NCBI RefSeq assembly: GCF_000712595.1
Contig: NZ_JOTN01000001.1
Span: 295,901-359,900, forward strand
Direction of reading: 5' to 3'
Length of the DNA stretch: 64,000 nt
Origin: Bacillus manliponensis
GTDB taxonomy: Bacteria > Bacillota > Bacilli > Bacillales > Bacillaceae_G
Shown: positions 50,233 through 59,295 of the stretch, piece after piece
Layout of the letters: each line of letters starts with the position of its first letter
Numbering within the stretch: the first letter of the stretch is position 1
The notes under the pieces: generated by a model
Database searches by the model: none
Told to the model about the DNA's origin: nothing
The model's input: the letters and a program-made list of their open reading frames with translations, nothing else
Program-made: the position numbers and the translations under genes

Positions 50233-50469
50233 GTCTTGCACACCTTTCACGATAATTTTGTCTAACTTCAGCAATTAAAGCAGTCGCTAAAGCTGTTCTA
50301 AAAATAAAACACTTTTTCTATCATATCAAAAATAGATGGTTTCTGTCTGCTGAAAAATGAGGAAACAAAAAAGAAACCGTTCTCTTTCCTACAGATGGAA
50401 ATCATAGTAAAATTTATTTTAAATCAGAATTTTCTAATAAATAAACTTATTCATAAGGCAGGCGATATT

Positions 50470-51243
50470 ATGCACATCTTTTTCAAACGTTTATCACAAG
50501 AGCGCCATCGTTTAAGTCAACTAGAAACACAAGTGCTCGACTATATTATACAAAACCCAAATCACGTCATAAACATCAGTATAGACGAATTTTCGAAAGT
50601 TCTATTCGTCTCTACAGCTACAATTAGCAGGACGTGTCGACAACTCGGATTTAAAGGGTTTCAAGACATGAAATATATTTTGCATACATATAAGCAGCAA
50701 GAACCTGTCCATATCACTACTCCTTCCTCCTCTCTCTTTTCTAAACATATGGAAAGAATACAAAATGAGATGGACCGAACACTCCAGCTCATTCACGAAG
50801 AAAAGATTGAAAAAGCTGTGCATTATATTGAAGAAAGTAGACATGTAGAATTTTTTGGAGTAGGCAACTCTCTTCCCCCTTGTGTAGATGCTGCCAGAAA
50901 GCTAACCGCTTCTGGAAAGCTGTGTAATGCGCGAAGCGATTGGGATGAACTAAGAAATGCCGCCTATCGTTTAAATGCGAGCGATCTAGCAATTCTCGTC
51001 TCTTATAGCGGCGAAACATCATCTATTCTAGAATTCGCACATATTTTAAAAGAACGTAATGTGAAAACTATCGCTATAACAGGACAACATAATAACCACT
51101 TACAAAAAGAAGTTCACTTATCTCTACAAGCACATGTCACCCACTGCTATTATGATGATATTGATATGAGTTCCCGTTTTCCACTTAGTGTTGTACTAGA
51201 TTTTATTATCCTCTCCTACTTACATAGAGAAACCGGCCAGTAA
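50470..51243 (+). CDS. MurR/RpiR family transcriptional regulator
   Basis: 257 residues. N-terminal HTH (LETQVLDYIIQNPNHVINISIDEFSKVLFVSTATISRTCRQLGF) and a C-terminal SIS domain for a phosphosugar (HVEFFGVGNSLPPCVDAARKLT, DLAILVSYSGETSSILEFA). The ribosome site AGGCAGGCG before the ATG at 50470 is weak; an upstream in-frame ATG at 50395 has none. First gene of the sugar cluster and its probable regulator. Confidence 0.88.
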   Translation: MHIFFKRLSQERHRLSQLETQVLDYIIQNPNHVINISIDEFSKVLFVSTATISRTCRQLGFKGFQDMKYILHTYKQQEPVHITTPSSSLFSKHMERIQNEMDRTLQLIHEEKIEKAVHYIEESRHVEFFGVGNSLPPCVDAARKLTASGKLCNARSDWDELRNAAYRLNASDLAILVSYSGETSSILEFAHILKERNVKTIAITGQHNNHLQKEVHLSLQAHVTHCYYDDIDMSSRFPLSVVLDFIILSYLHRETGQ

Positions 51244-51260
51244 ATGGCCGGTTCTTTTTT
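51230..51260 (+). terminator. Terminator overlapping the end of the RpiR gene
   Basis: AACCGGCCA/TGGCCGGTT hairpin with seven T; the stop codon lies in the loop. The EIICB gene therefore needs its own promoter or readthrough. Confidence 0.85.
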
Positions 51261-51301
51261 GTATTCTCCATACAAAAAATGTATCCCCTTACATTGTATG
51301 T

Positions 51302-51316
51302 GAAACACCTTGTTTC
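51302..51316 (+). promoter_or_regulatory. Candidate operator before the EIICB gene
   Basis: Perfect dyad GAAACA-N3-TGTTTC. A TTGTTT (51310-51315) and TACTTT (51333-51338) 17 bases apart could be a weak promoter overlapping it. A likely site for the RpiR regulator or another repressor. Confidence 0.4.
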
Positions 51317-51364
51317 CCTTTTTCAAACCGATTACTTTTAAATGAGAAAGGGGGATTTTTCATA

Positions 51365-52903
51365 ATGAAAACAAAACTATGGGAGTTCTTTCAAGGACTT
51401 GGAAAAACATTTATGTTACCTGTTTCTTTATTAGCCTTTATGGGACTTCTACTCGGTATTGGCAGCTCCTTTACAAGCCCTTCTACAATTGAGACCTTTC
51501 CATTTTTCGGGCACCCTATCTTGCAGCTTATCTTCAAGTTCATGTTAACAATCGGTGGATTTGCATTTACATATTTACCAGTCCTTTTCGCAATGGCGAT
51601 TCCACTTGGTCTTGTTCGCTATGAAAAAGGAGTCGCTGCATTTTCGGGCTTTATCGGTTATGTTGTCATGCATTTATCTATTCATTTTTATTTAGCAGAA
51701 ACAAAACAGCTTGTTGACGCAGAAAAAATGCGCCAAGCTGGTCAAGGTATGGTAATGGGAGTTCAAACGATTGAGATGGGAGTGTTAGGCGGGATTATTG
51801 CTGGTATTGCCGTTTATCTTCTCCATAATCGATTTTATACAGTAAAGCTGCCTGATGCATTTGCCTTCTTTGGCGGTGCGCGCTTCGTCCCAATCATTAC
51901 ATCCTTTACAATGGCAATCGTTGGCTTATTACTACCAATCATTTGGCCAATCTTTGCACTTGGAATTAACAGCATTGGTTCACTCATTCAAAATGCCGGC
52001 ATATTTGGTCCGTTTTTATTTGGTGCTGGCGAACGTCTATTACTACCATTTGGATTACACCATATCCTCGTAGCTATGATTCGATTTACAGAAGCTGGCG
52101 GTACGGAAGTAGTAAATGGTCAAACCGTATCTGGTGCTTTAAATATTTTCTATGCACAACTTCAGAGCGGCGCACCATTTAGCCCAAGCGCAACTGCCTT
52201 TTTATCACAAGGAAAAATGCCAACTTTCATGTTTGGATTACCAGCTGTTGCACTAGCAATTTATCATACAGCTTATCCTGAAAACCGCAAGAAAATTAAA
52301 GGCCTTTTGTTATCTGGTGTGCTTGCTACTTTTGTAACTGGAATTACTGAACCGATTGAATTTCTGTTCTTATTTATTGCACCGCTTTTATACTTACTTC
52401 ACGTCGTCATGACAGGTCTTGGCTTTATGGTGATGGCGCTTTTAGATGTAACGATTGGAAATACAGATGGTGGAATTTTAGATTTTGTCATTTTTGGTGT
52501 TATGCAAGGCATGGATACAAAATGGTACCTCGTTTTAGTTGTCGGAGGCATTTGGTTTGCTATCTATTATTTCGTATTCCGCTTTGCTATTTTGAAATTC
52601 GACTTAAAAACACCAGGGCGCGAAGAGCATAAACCTGATGAAAAACAAAAATCTATCAAAAAAGACTCTCCTGAAAACGCAATAAAAATCCTTGCTGCTT
52701 TAGGTGGAAAAGAGAATATACAATCACTTGATAATTGCGTAACACGTTTACGCCTCGTTGTAACAGATATGAACATAATAGATGACGAAACTTTAAGAAA
52801 TTGCGGTGCAATTGGCATCATTAAATTAGATGCTCATAACCTACAAGTTATAATCGGCATGCAAGTTGGTGCACTGAAATCTGAGCTCGATCAACTTTTG
52901 TAA
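51365..52903 (+). CDS. PTS EIICB transporter, MalX-like
   Basis: 512 residues. EIIC domain of about ten membrane helices (1-415), with the substrate-site region GLHHILVAMIRFTEAGG and TGITEPIEFLFLFIAP. A linker and an EIIB domain follow with phosphocysteine Cys458 in LDNCVTRLRLVV. No EIIA domain. The family imports glucose, maltose or amino sugars as 6-phosphates. Followed at 12 bases by the C-S lyase/isomerase fusion, as malX-malY in E. coli. Confidence 0.88.
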   Translation: MKTKLWEFFQGLGKTFMLPVSLLAFMGLLLGIGSSFTSPSTIETFPFFGHPILQLIFKFMLTIGGFAFTYLPVLFAMAIPLGLVRYEKGVAAFSGFIGYVVMHLSIHFYLAETKQLVDAEKMRQAGQGMVMGVQTIEMGVLGGIIAGIAVYLLHNRFYTVKLPDAFAFFGGARFVPIITSFTMAIVGLLLPIIWPIFALGINSIGSLIQNAGIFGPFLFGAGERLLLPFGLHHILVAMIRFTEAGGTEVVNGQTVSGALNIFYAQLQSGAPFSPSATAFLSQGKMPTFMFGLPAVALAIYHTAYPENRKKIKGLLLSGVLATFVTGITEPIEFLFLFIAPLLYLLHVVMTGLGFMVMALLDVTIGNTDGGILDFVIFGVMQGMDTKWYLVLVVGGIWFAIYYFVFRFAILKFDLKTPGREEHKPDEKQKSIKKDSPENAIKILAALGGKENIQSLDNCVTRLRLVVTDMNIIDDETLRNCGAIGIIKLDAHNLQVIIGMQVGALKSELDQLL

Positions 52904-52915
52904 GAGGTGATACAG

Positions 52916-55045
52916 ATGAACTTTGATGCAGTAATAGATCGCTCCGGCACGCATTGTACACAGTGGGACTATATTGAAGACCGCTTTGGTAAAAAAGATA
53001 TCTTACCATTTTCTATTTCAGATACAGATTTCTCCTGTCCACCTGAGATATTACAAGCTTTAGAAAAGCGGATGCACCACGGTATTTTCGGTTATACAAG
53101 ATGGAACCATACTGATTTTAAAAGTGCCATTCAGCACTGGTTTCAAACAAGGTTTTCCTGTCATATTGAGCAAAACTGGATTGTATATAGTCCATCAGTT
53201 TTATATTCCATCTCTCGTCTTATTGAACTATTAACGGATGAAGGTGATCATATTGTGGTGCAAACTCCTGCCTATGACGCCTTCTTTCCTGTCATTGAGA
53301 AGAACGAGCGCTCACTTCTTTGTAATGAACTTCTATTAAATAAAGGACGATATACAATTAACTTTTCTGATTTAGAAGATAAACTATCAAAAGAGAAAAC
53401 GAAAATTCTCCTCCTTTGCAGTCCGCACAATCCAACTGGACGCGTCTGGACAAATGAGGAGCTACAACAAATTGTTTTACTTTGCGAAAAACATAACGTT
53501 TATATTATTTCAGATGAAATTCATATGGATGTTGTTCATAGTTCACACCCGCATACACCAATTGTAGACGTAGCGCACGATGTAAATCGTGTTTTCATTT
53601 GCACATCAGCTAGTAAAACATTTAACACACCTGGTCTTGGGGGTTCTTACATAATCATTGCTGATGACGCTGTTCGAGAACAGTATCTTACGTTATTAAA
53701 ACAACGAGATGGGCTATCCTCCGCCCCTATATTCGGCATAAGTGCTACGATAGCAGCTTACAACAACAGTGCAAATTTTGTAGATGAACAAAATACGTAT
53801 ATTCGAAAAAACTTCCTCATTGTACAAAACTTTTTAAGAAAGTATTTACCAACAGTAACACTCACACTTCCAGAATCAACATACCTCGCTTGGATTGATG
53901 TTTCACAACTGCCTTACAACATGGACGAATTGCAGCATGCGCTTGTGCACCATGGTGAGGTTGCAATTATGCGTGGTGATACGTACGGAGCTGCCGGCAA
54001 ACACTTTATTCGAATGAACATTGGTTGTCCCTCTTCAAAATTGCTTGAAGGGCTACATCGATTGAAAAAGGGAATTGATGCTTTGCAGAAAACAAATATA
54101 ACAGAACCGCTGTTTTTAACACCTACTTTCCAAGAGCGCATATGGGGTGGCAGCGTACTGAAAAATGTGTTTCAATACGATATCCCTTCCGAAAAAACAG
54201 GAGAATGCTGGGCAATTTCTGCTCACTCGAACGGTCAAACTTTCGTAAAATCAGGCACATTTCAAGGGTACTCCTTACAAGATTTGTGGAACCATCGTCG
54301 ACATCTGTTTGGAAATTTTGATAGCAATCAATTTCCTCTTTTAACAAAAATACTTGATGCAAATGATGATTTATCAGTGCAAGTACATCCACATGATGCA
54401 TATGTACACCGATACGAAAATGACTCCTACGGAAAAAATGAATGTTGGTATGTTATTGATTGTGCAGAGGATGCTGAGCTCATTATTGGACATAGAGCAA
54501 CGTCGAAAAAAGAATTACTTTCTTATATTGAAAATGAAAATTGGGAGCATTTATTAAGACGCATCAAAATTAAACAAGGGGATTTCTTTTACATTCCGGC
54601 TGGTACAATTCATGCTATTTGCAAAGGGGCGTTAATTCTTGAAACGCAGCAAAGCTCTGACACTACATATCGTTTATACGACTACAATCGTATTGATAAA
54701 GATGGAAAACAACGAGAGCTTCATCTCGAAAAGGCGATTGATGTCATAACAGTCCCTTTTGCACATGAAAAAATAGAAGCAAAAACGGAGCACTTTTTAG
54801 GTTATAGCATCACAACGTATGTTCAAAGCCCATATTTCTCCGTCTATAAATGGGATATATGCGAAAAGGCAACATTTATACAGGATCAGCCATTTTTATT
54901 AGTAAGTGTAATTAATGGAGATGGCGTATTGAAATCTGCACATATGAACTACCAACTTCAAAAAGGAGATCATTTTATACTTCCATACAACTTAGGGAAT
55001 TTTCATATTCATGGAAAGGTAACGCTTATTGTCTCACATCCATAG
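52916..55045 (+). CDS. Fusion: MalY/PatB-type C-S lyase plus class I mannose-6-phosphate isomerase
   Basis: 709 residues in one uninterrupted frame. Residues about 1-387: fold-type I PLP enzyme of the MalY/PatB group, PLP Lys234 in TSASKTFNTPGL, with CSPHNPTGRVW and ISDEIHMD. Short linker at 388-396. Residues about 397-709: class I mannose-6-phosphate isomerase with FQERIWGG, Zn ligands His491/His493 in VQVHPHDAYV, Glu509 in NECWYV and His566 in PAGTIHAI. Both active sites look intact. MalY enzymes cleave C-S bonds of cystathionine or cysteine conjugates, or act as regulators; ManA interconverts mannose 6-phosphate and fructose 6-phosphate. The ribosome site AGAGGTG favours the ATG at 52916 over a GTG at 52907. 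Partnered with the EIICB. Confidence 0.9.
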   Translation: MNFDAVIDRSGTHCTQWDYIEDRFGKKDILPFSISDTDFSCPPEILQALEKRMHHGIFGYTRWNHTDFKSAIQHWFQTRFSCHIEQNWIVYSPSVLYSISRLIELLTDEGDHIVVQTPAYDAFFPVIEKNERSLLCNELLLNKGRYTINFSDLEDKLSKEKTKILLLCSPHNPTGRVWTNEELQQIVLLCEKHNVYIISDEIHMDVVHSSHPHTPIVDVAHDVNRVFICTSASKTFNTPGLGGSYIIIADDAVREQYLTLLKQRDGLSSAPIFGISATIAAYNNSANFVDEQNTYIRKNFLIVQNFLRKYLPTVTLTLPESTYLAWIDVSQLPYNMDELQHALVHHGEVAIMRGDTYGAAGKHFIRMNIGCPSSKLLEGLHRLKKGIDALQKTNITEPLFLTPTFQERIWGGSVLKNVFQYDIPSEKTGECWAISAHSNGQTFVKSGTFQGYSLQDLWNHRRHLFGNFDSNQFPLLTKILDANDDLSVQVHPHDAYVHRYENDSYGKNECWYVIDCAEDAELIIGHRATSKKELLSYIENENWEHLLRRIKIKQGDFFYIPAGTIHAICKGALILETQQSSDTTYRLYDYNRIDKDGKQRELHLEKAIDVITVPFAHEKIEAKTEHFLGYSITTYVQSPYFSVYKWDICEKATFIQDQPFLLVSVINGDGVLKSAHMNYQLQKGDHFILPYNLGNFHIHGKVTLIVSHP

Positions 55046-55110
55046 TAGAGAAATTCTTCATATTCATGTTACAATTATTTTTTCAGAATATACAGAAAGA
55101 AGTTGGTATC

Positions 55111-56097
55111 ATGTTTCCAGCAAAGCTTAAGCAAGGAGATGAAATTCGAATCGTTTCACCATCCAGTAGCCTCGGTATCGTCTCAGAAGAAAATAAAGCA
55201 CTTGCTACTAAAAAATTAAAAGAAATGGGCTTTTATGTCACCTTCTCTACACATGCTGAAGAAATAGATCGCTTTTTCTCTTCTTCTATTCAATCAAGGG
55301 TACAGGATTTACACGATGCATTCGCTGACCCTAACGTAAAAGCAATCATCACAACACTTGGTGGCTATAATGCAAATCAATTACTACATCATTTAGACTA
55401 CGAACTCATCCGACATAATCCAAAAATTTTGTGTGGCTACTCAGATATTACAGCGCTAAGTAATGCCATTTATGCAAAAACTGGTGTTATCACATACTCT
55501 GGTCCATTTTTTTCTTCCTTTGCGATGGAAAAAGGAATTGCGTATACAATAGACTATTTCCAAAAATGTTTCATGTCAGAAAAGCCGTTTTCTATTACAC
55601 CTTCTGCTACATGGAGTGATGATTCTTGGCACCGTGAGCAAGAAAATAGGAACTTCTTCTCCAATGAAGGCTATATTGTAATACAACAAGGCGAGGCAAC
55701 AGGAACGATTGTTGGAGGGAATATGAGCACACTCCATCTTTTGCAAGGGACAGCATACATGCCTAACTTACAAGATTGTATATTATTTTTAGAGGAAGAT
55801 GACTTAACCGGTAATGCCACTCTCAAAGTATTCGACCGTTACTTACAATCTCTCGTGCAGCAGCCAAACTTTGAACATGTACGTGGCATCATTATTGGGA
55901 AGTTTCAGCGAGGGGCACATATTTCTATAGAAGACTTACGAGATATTATCGCTACAAAAAAGGAGCTATCTCACCTACCAATTATCGCAAATGCGAATTT
56001 TGGACATACAACACCCATTTTCACATTCCCAATTGGGGGAAAAGCAAGTTTGCTTGCAAGTGCAAAGCATACGAAATTAACTATATTAGAACACTAA
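55111..56097 (+). CDS. S66 family LD-carboxypeptidase / MccF-like serine peptidase
   Basis: 328 residues. RIVSPSSSLGIVSEENKALA, the nucleophile-elbow region TTLGGYNANQLL, LCGYSDITALSNAIY and C-terminal GHTTPIFTFPIGGKASL are S66 marks. The family cleaves L,D-peptide bonds of murein (LdcA) or peptide-nucleotide antibiotics (MccF). The MccF subgroup seems closer because of length and the GYSDITAL region. Start at ATG 55111; weak ribosome site AAGAAG. 65 bases after the fusion gene. Confidence 0.85.
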   Translation: MFPAKLKQGDEIRIVSPSSSLGIVSEENKALATKKLKEMGFYVTFSTHAEEIDRFFSSSIQSRVQDLHDAFADPNVKAIITTLGGYNANQLLHHLDYELIRHNPKILCGYSDITALSNAIYAKTGVITYSGPFFSSFAMEKGIAYTIDYFQKCFMSEKPFSITPSATWSDDSWHREQENRNFFSNEGYIVIQQGEATGTIVGGNMSTLHLLQGTAYMPNLQDCILFLEEDDLTGNATLKVFDRYLQSLVQQPNFEHVRGIIIGKFQRGAHISIEDLRDIIATKKELSHLPIIANANFGHTTPIFTFPIGGKASLLASAKHTKLTILEH

Positions 56098-56100
56098 TAA

Positions 56101-56131
56101 GGCGCCTCCTTAAAAAGAAGCGTCTTTTTTA
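56101..56131 (+). terminator. Terminator after the S66 peptidase gene
   Basis: GCGCcTCcTT/AAGaAGCGT imperfect hairpin with six T. Confidence 0.6.
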
Positions 56132-56181
56132 TAGTCGATTTGAAGGAATTTCCTTATAAAAAAATTTTCCGTTTCAATCGA

Positions 56182-56209
56182 TTTTGTATTATTATTGAAT
56201 AATACAAAA
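56182..56209 (+). promoter_or_regulatory. Perfect 12-base dyad upstream of the EIIC_2-type gene
   Basis: TTTTGTATTATT-N4-AATAATACAAAA, 32 bases before the ATG. Could be an operator or a leader hairpin. Its position near the ribosome site and the strict symmetry favour regulation. Confidence 0.5.
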
Positions 56210-56240
56210 TTTTATACTAAACGAAAAAGGAGACCATTTT

Positions 56241-57278
56241 ATGGTTATCTTACAAGGATTATCACTATTACTTCTCGTACTTTTTCTCTTTACACTATTT
56301 AGCTACCGTGCCCCTTATGGAATGAAAGCAATGGGAGCTCTTGCAGGTGCAGCAATTGCCAGCTTTCTTATTGAAGCTTTCCACTTTTATATCGGTGGTG
56401 AAATGCTCCACAATGAGTTTTTACAAGGCGTCGGAGAAGCTTCTGGAGGTATGAGTGGCGTAGCCGCGGCAATTTTAGTTGCATTTGCAATTGGGGTATC
56501 TCCTGTGTATGCCGTATTAATCGGTATTGCATGTAGTGGGTTCGGCATTTTACCTGGATTTTTCGCTGGTTATACCGTTGCTTTCGTTGTAAAGTTTTTA
56601 GAGCGAAAATTACCTGCCGGCGTTGAATTTTTAGCTATTTTATTTATCGCAGCTCCACTTTCACGCGGAATGGCTATGATTATGGATCCAATTGTCAATG
56701 CAACACTTGGAAATATTGGAAATATGATTTCTGTCGCAACAACAGAAAGCCCAATTGTTATGGGGATTATGCTTGGAGGACTTATTACCGTTATTTCTAC
56801 TTCCCCACTAAGCTCAATGGCTTTAACAGCTATGCTTGGACTAACTGGGTTACCAATGGCAATTGGAAGTTTAGCAGTCGCAGCCTCTGCACCGATGAAT
56901 TACATTTTCTTTAAACGTTTAAAAATTTGCTCGAAAAAAGATACAATTGCAGTCGCAATCGAACCTTTAACACAAGCAGATATTGTAGCAGCAAACCCAA
57001 TCCCGATTTATGCAACGAACTTCGTCGGCGGTGCACTTGCTGGTATCATCACATCACTATTCCAAATAGTTAACAACGCGCCTGGTACAGCTTCACCAAT
57101 TCCAGGATTACTTGTTCTGTATGGATTTAACGATGCACTAAAAGTAACAATTGCAGCTATTTTATGTGGTATCGTTACCACGATTATTGGTTATATTGGA
57201 ACGATCGTCTTCCGTAAATATCCAATCCGTACAGCGGCTGAAATTCGCGGTACTTCTGAAGAAGAAAATGCAGCATAG
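56241..57278 (+). CDS. PTS EIIC-like membrane protein (PTS_EIIC_2 family)
   Basis: 345 residues, about nine membrane helices, with GVSPVYAVLIGIACSGFGILPGFF and STSPLSSMALTAMLGLTGLP. It resembles the PTS_EIIC_2 family, whose members lack EIIA and EIIB domains; the substrate is unknown. AAAAAGGAG before the ATG. Own dyad and terminator, so it is a separate unit downstream of the sugar cluster. Confidence 0.8.
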   Translation: MVILQGLSLLLLVLFLFTLFSYRAPYGMKAMGALAGAAIASFLIEAFHFYIGGEMLHNEFLQGVGEASGGMSGVAAAILVAFAIGVSPVYAVLIGIACSGFGILPGFFAGYTVAFVVKFLERKLPAGVEFLAILFIAAPLSRGMAMIMDPIVNATLGNIGNMISVATTESPIVMGIMLGGLITVISTSPLSSMALTAMLGLTGLPMAIGSLAVAASAPMNYIFFKRLKICSKKDTIAVAIEPLTQADIVAANPIPIYATNFVGGALAGIITSLFQIVNNAPGTASPIPGLLVLYGFNDALKVTIAAILCGIVTTIIGYIGTIVFRKYPIRTAAEIRGTSEEENAA

Positions 57279-57279
57279 A

Positions 57280-57332
57280 AAAAGAATCCCACGCAAACCT
57301 TTAAAACAGAAGGTTACGTGGGATTCTTTTTG
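57280..57332 (+). terminator. Terminator after the EIIC-like gene
   Basis: AAAAGAATCCCACG paired with CGTGGGATTCTTTT, inner AACCTT/AAGGTT, then T's. Confidence 0.85.
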
Positions 57333-57358
57333 TTTTCATCTCGTTTTTATTGATATCC

Positions 57359-57474
57359 AGCTCCAGCGGCTAGCTCTTCGCGTCTAAGAACCTTCCGCAT
57401 AAAAAGGCAAAGAGCGCCTTTTATGCGAAAGAACCTTAGCCGGTCAGAGCTGAGCAAGCCGCTTCCGCTTTTAT
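57359..57474. repeat. Nested palindromic GC-rich repeat, about 115 bases
   Basis: Outer arms AGCGGCT/AGCCGCT, then CTAAG/CTTAG, then an inner 12-base stem CGCATAAAA-GGC/GCCTTTTATGCG. Ends CCGCTTCCGCTTTTAT. Shares the end motif and the AGCGGCTAG start with the 47979-48126 element. The right end touches the speB stop codon. Confidence 0.6.
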
Positions 57475-58343
57475 TTCACCCAACCAAGCAACATTTCGCG
57501 CACAAATTTGCTGGCTGCTACTGGTGTTTGATCACTGTGATCATATACAGGAGCCACTTCTACTAAGTCTGCTCCCACTACGTTTATATTTGAATTTGCA
57601 ATCGCAACAATGGAATCTAATAGCTCTTTTGATGTAATACCACCAGCTTCTAGTGTTCCTGTTCCAGGAGCGTGTGCTGGGTCTAATACATCGATGTCAA
57701 TTGTAACATACACTGGGCGTCCAGCTAGTTTTGGCAATACTTCTTTTAATGGCTCTAGCACATCAAATTTATATAAGTTCATGCCTACTTCTTTTGCCCA
57801 TTCGAATTCTTCTTTCATTCCAGAACGAATTCCAAAAGAATATACGTTTTCCGGACCAATTAAATCACACACTTTACGAATTGGTGTAGAGTGAGATAAC
57901 GGCTCTCCCTCATACGATTCACGTAAATCTGTATGAGCATCCATATGGATAATTGCTAAGTCTGGATATTTTTTTGCCATTGCCTTGAAAATTGGCCAAG
58001 ACACTAGGTGTTCACCGCCAAGACCTAGTGGAAACTTACCTGCATCTAATAGTTTTGTTACATATTCTTCGATCATGTCTAAACTACGTTGTGCATTACC
58101 AAAAGGAAGTGGAATATCTCCTGCATCAAAATATTTCACTTCTTCTAGTTCACGATCTAGATATGGACTATACTCTTCTAATCCAATCGATACTTCACGA
58201 ATACGTGCTGGGCCAAAACGAGAACCAGGACGGTAACTTACTGTCCAGTCCATTGGCATCCCGTAAATCACTGCCTCAGACTCTTCAAAACTTGGATGAC
58301 TTTTAATAAATACTTTACCTGAATAAGCTTCATCAAAACGCAT
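57471..58343 (-). CDS. speB: Agmatinase
   Basis: Manganese ureohydrolase that turns agmatine into putrescine and urea. 290 residues. Metal ligands in LGGEHLVSW, IIHMDAHTDLRESY and VYVTIDIDVLDPAHAPGTG; C-terminal Glu region DLVEVAPVYD. GGAGG upstream. Downstream of speE on the same strand, 124 bases apart, matching B. subtilis ywhG-ywhF. Confidence 0.95.
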   Translation of the reverse strand: MRFDEAYSGKVFIKSHPSFEESEAVIYGMPMDWTVSYRPGSRFGPARIREVSIGLEEYSPYLDRELEEVKYFDAGDIPLPFGNAQRSLDMIEEYVTKLLDAGKFPLGLGGEHLVSWPIFKAMAKKYPDLAIIHMDAHTDLRESYEGEPLSHSTPIRKVCDLIGPENVYSFGIRSGMKEEFEWAKEVGMNLYKFDVLEPLKEVLPKLAGRPVYVTIDIDVLDPAHAPGTGTLEAGGITSKELLDSIVAIANSNINVVGADLVEVAPVYDHSDQTPVAASKFVREMLLGWVK

Positions 58344-58467
58344 ATTCTTTTCCTCCTTATGTGGAACTTAAGGTATCCCAACCTTTCATTATTTCTCAAA
58401 TTTGGAGCTTATCTACTCCTCTTTATCGATATCAAGAAAAGCTCTATTACCTTCTGAGCCTTTAAAA

Positions 58468-59295
58468 TTACTTAATTAAGTCGCCTACGAATTTCGGTAG
58501 TACGAATGCTGCTTTGTGTAAGTCTTTTGTATAATATTTCGTTTCAATCTCGTGGAAACGCTCTTCGCTTACTTCTAATGGATCATGCTTTTTAGATCCA
58601 ATTGTGAACGTCCAAAGTCCGCTTGGATACGTTGGAATGCTCGCTGTATATAAGCGTGTAATTGGGAAAATTTCTTTTACATCTTTGAAAACGTTTGTAA
58701 TTAACTCTGGTGTGAACCAAGGATTATCTGTTTGCGCTACGAAGATACCATCTTCTTTTAACGCTTTTGAAATTCCAGCGTAGAATCCTTTTGTAAATAA
58801 GTTTACAGCTGGTCCTACTGGTTCAGTAGAGTCAACCATGATTACATCGTATACATTTTCACTTTCTGCGATATGCATGAAACCGTCGCCTACTTTTACT
58901 TCTACGCGAGGGTTGTCTAATTCACCAGCGATTTCTGGTAAGTACTTTTTAGAGTACTCGATAACTTTTCCATCGATTTCAACAAGAGTCGCTTTCTTTA
59001 CGCTTGGGTGTTTTAACACTTCACGAATAACACCACCATCACCGCCACCAACAACAAGAACGTTCTCAGGGTTTGGATGAGTGAATAAAGGTACGTGTGC
59101 TACCATTTCATGATATACAAACTCGTCCTTTTGTGTTGTCATAACCATGCCATCTAAAATAAGCATGTTTCCAAACTCAGCTGTTTCTACCATATCTAAC
59201 TTTTGAAATTCTGTTTGCTCCGTATGTAATGTGCGGTTAATACGCGCAGTAATTCCAAAATCTTTTGTTTGTTTTTCAGTAAACCATAGTTCCAT
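58468..59295 (-). CDS. speE: Spermidine synthase
   Basis: Aminopropyltransferase that makes spermidine from putrescine and decarboxylated SAM. 275 residues from the ATG at 59295 (AAAGGCGTG upstream). Motifs [31 protein letters not shown] and [15 protein letters not shown] with the catalytic Asp. Confidence 0.96.
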   Translation of the reverse strand: MELWFTEKQTKDFGITARINRTLHTEQTEFQKLDMVETAEFGNMLILDGMVMTTQKDEFVYHEMVAHVPLFTHPNPENVLVVGGGDGGVIREVLKHPSVKKATLVEIDGKVIEYSKKYLPEIAGELDNPRVEVKVGDGFMHIAESENVYDVIMVDSTEPVGPAVNLFTKGFYAGISKALKEDGIFVAQTDNPWFTPELITNVFKDVKEIFPITRLYTASIPTYPSGLWTFTIGSKKHDPLEVSEERFHEIETKYYTKDLHKAAFVLPKFVGDLIK

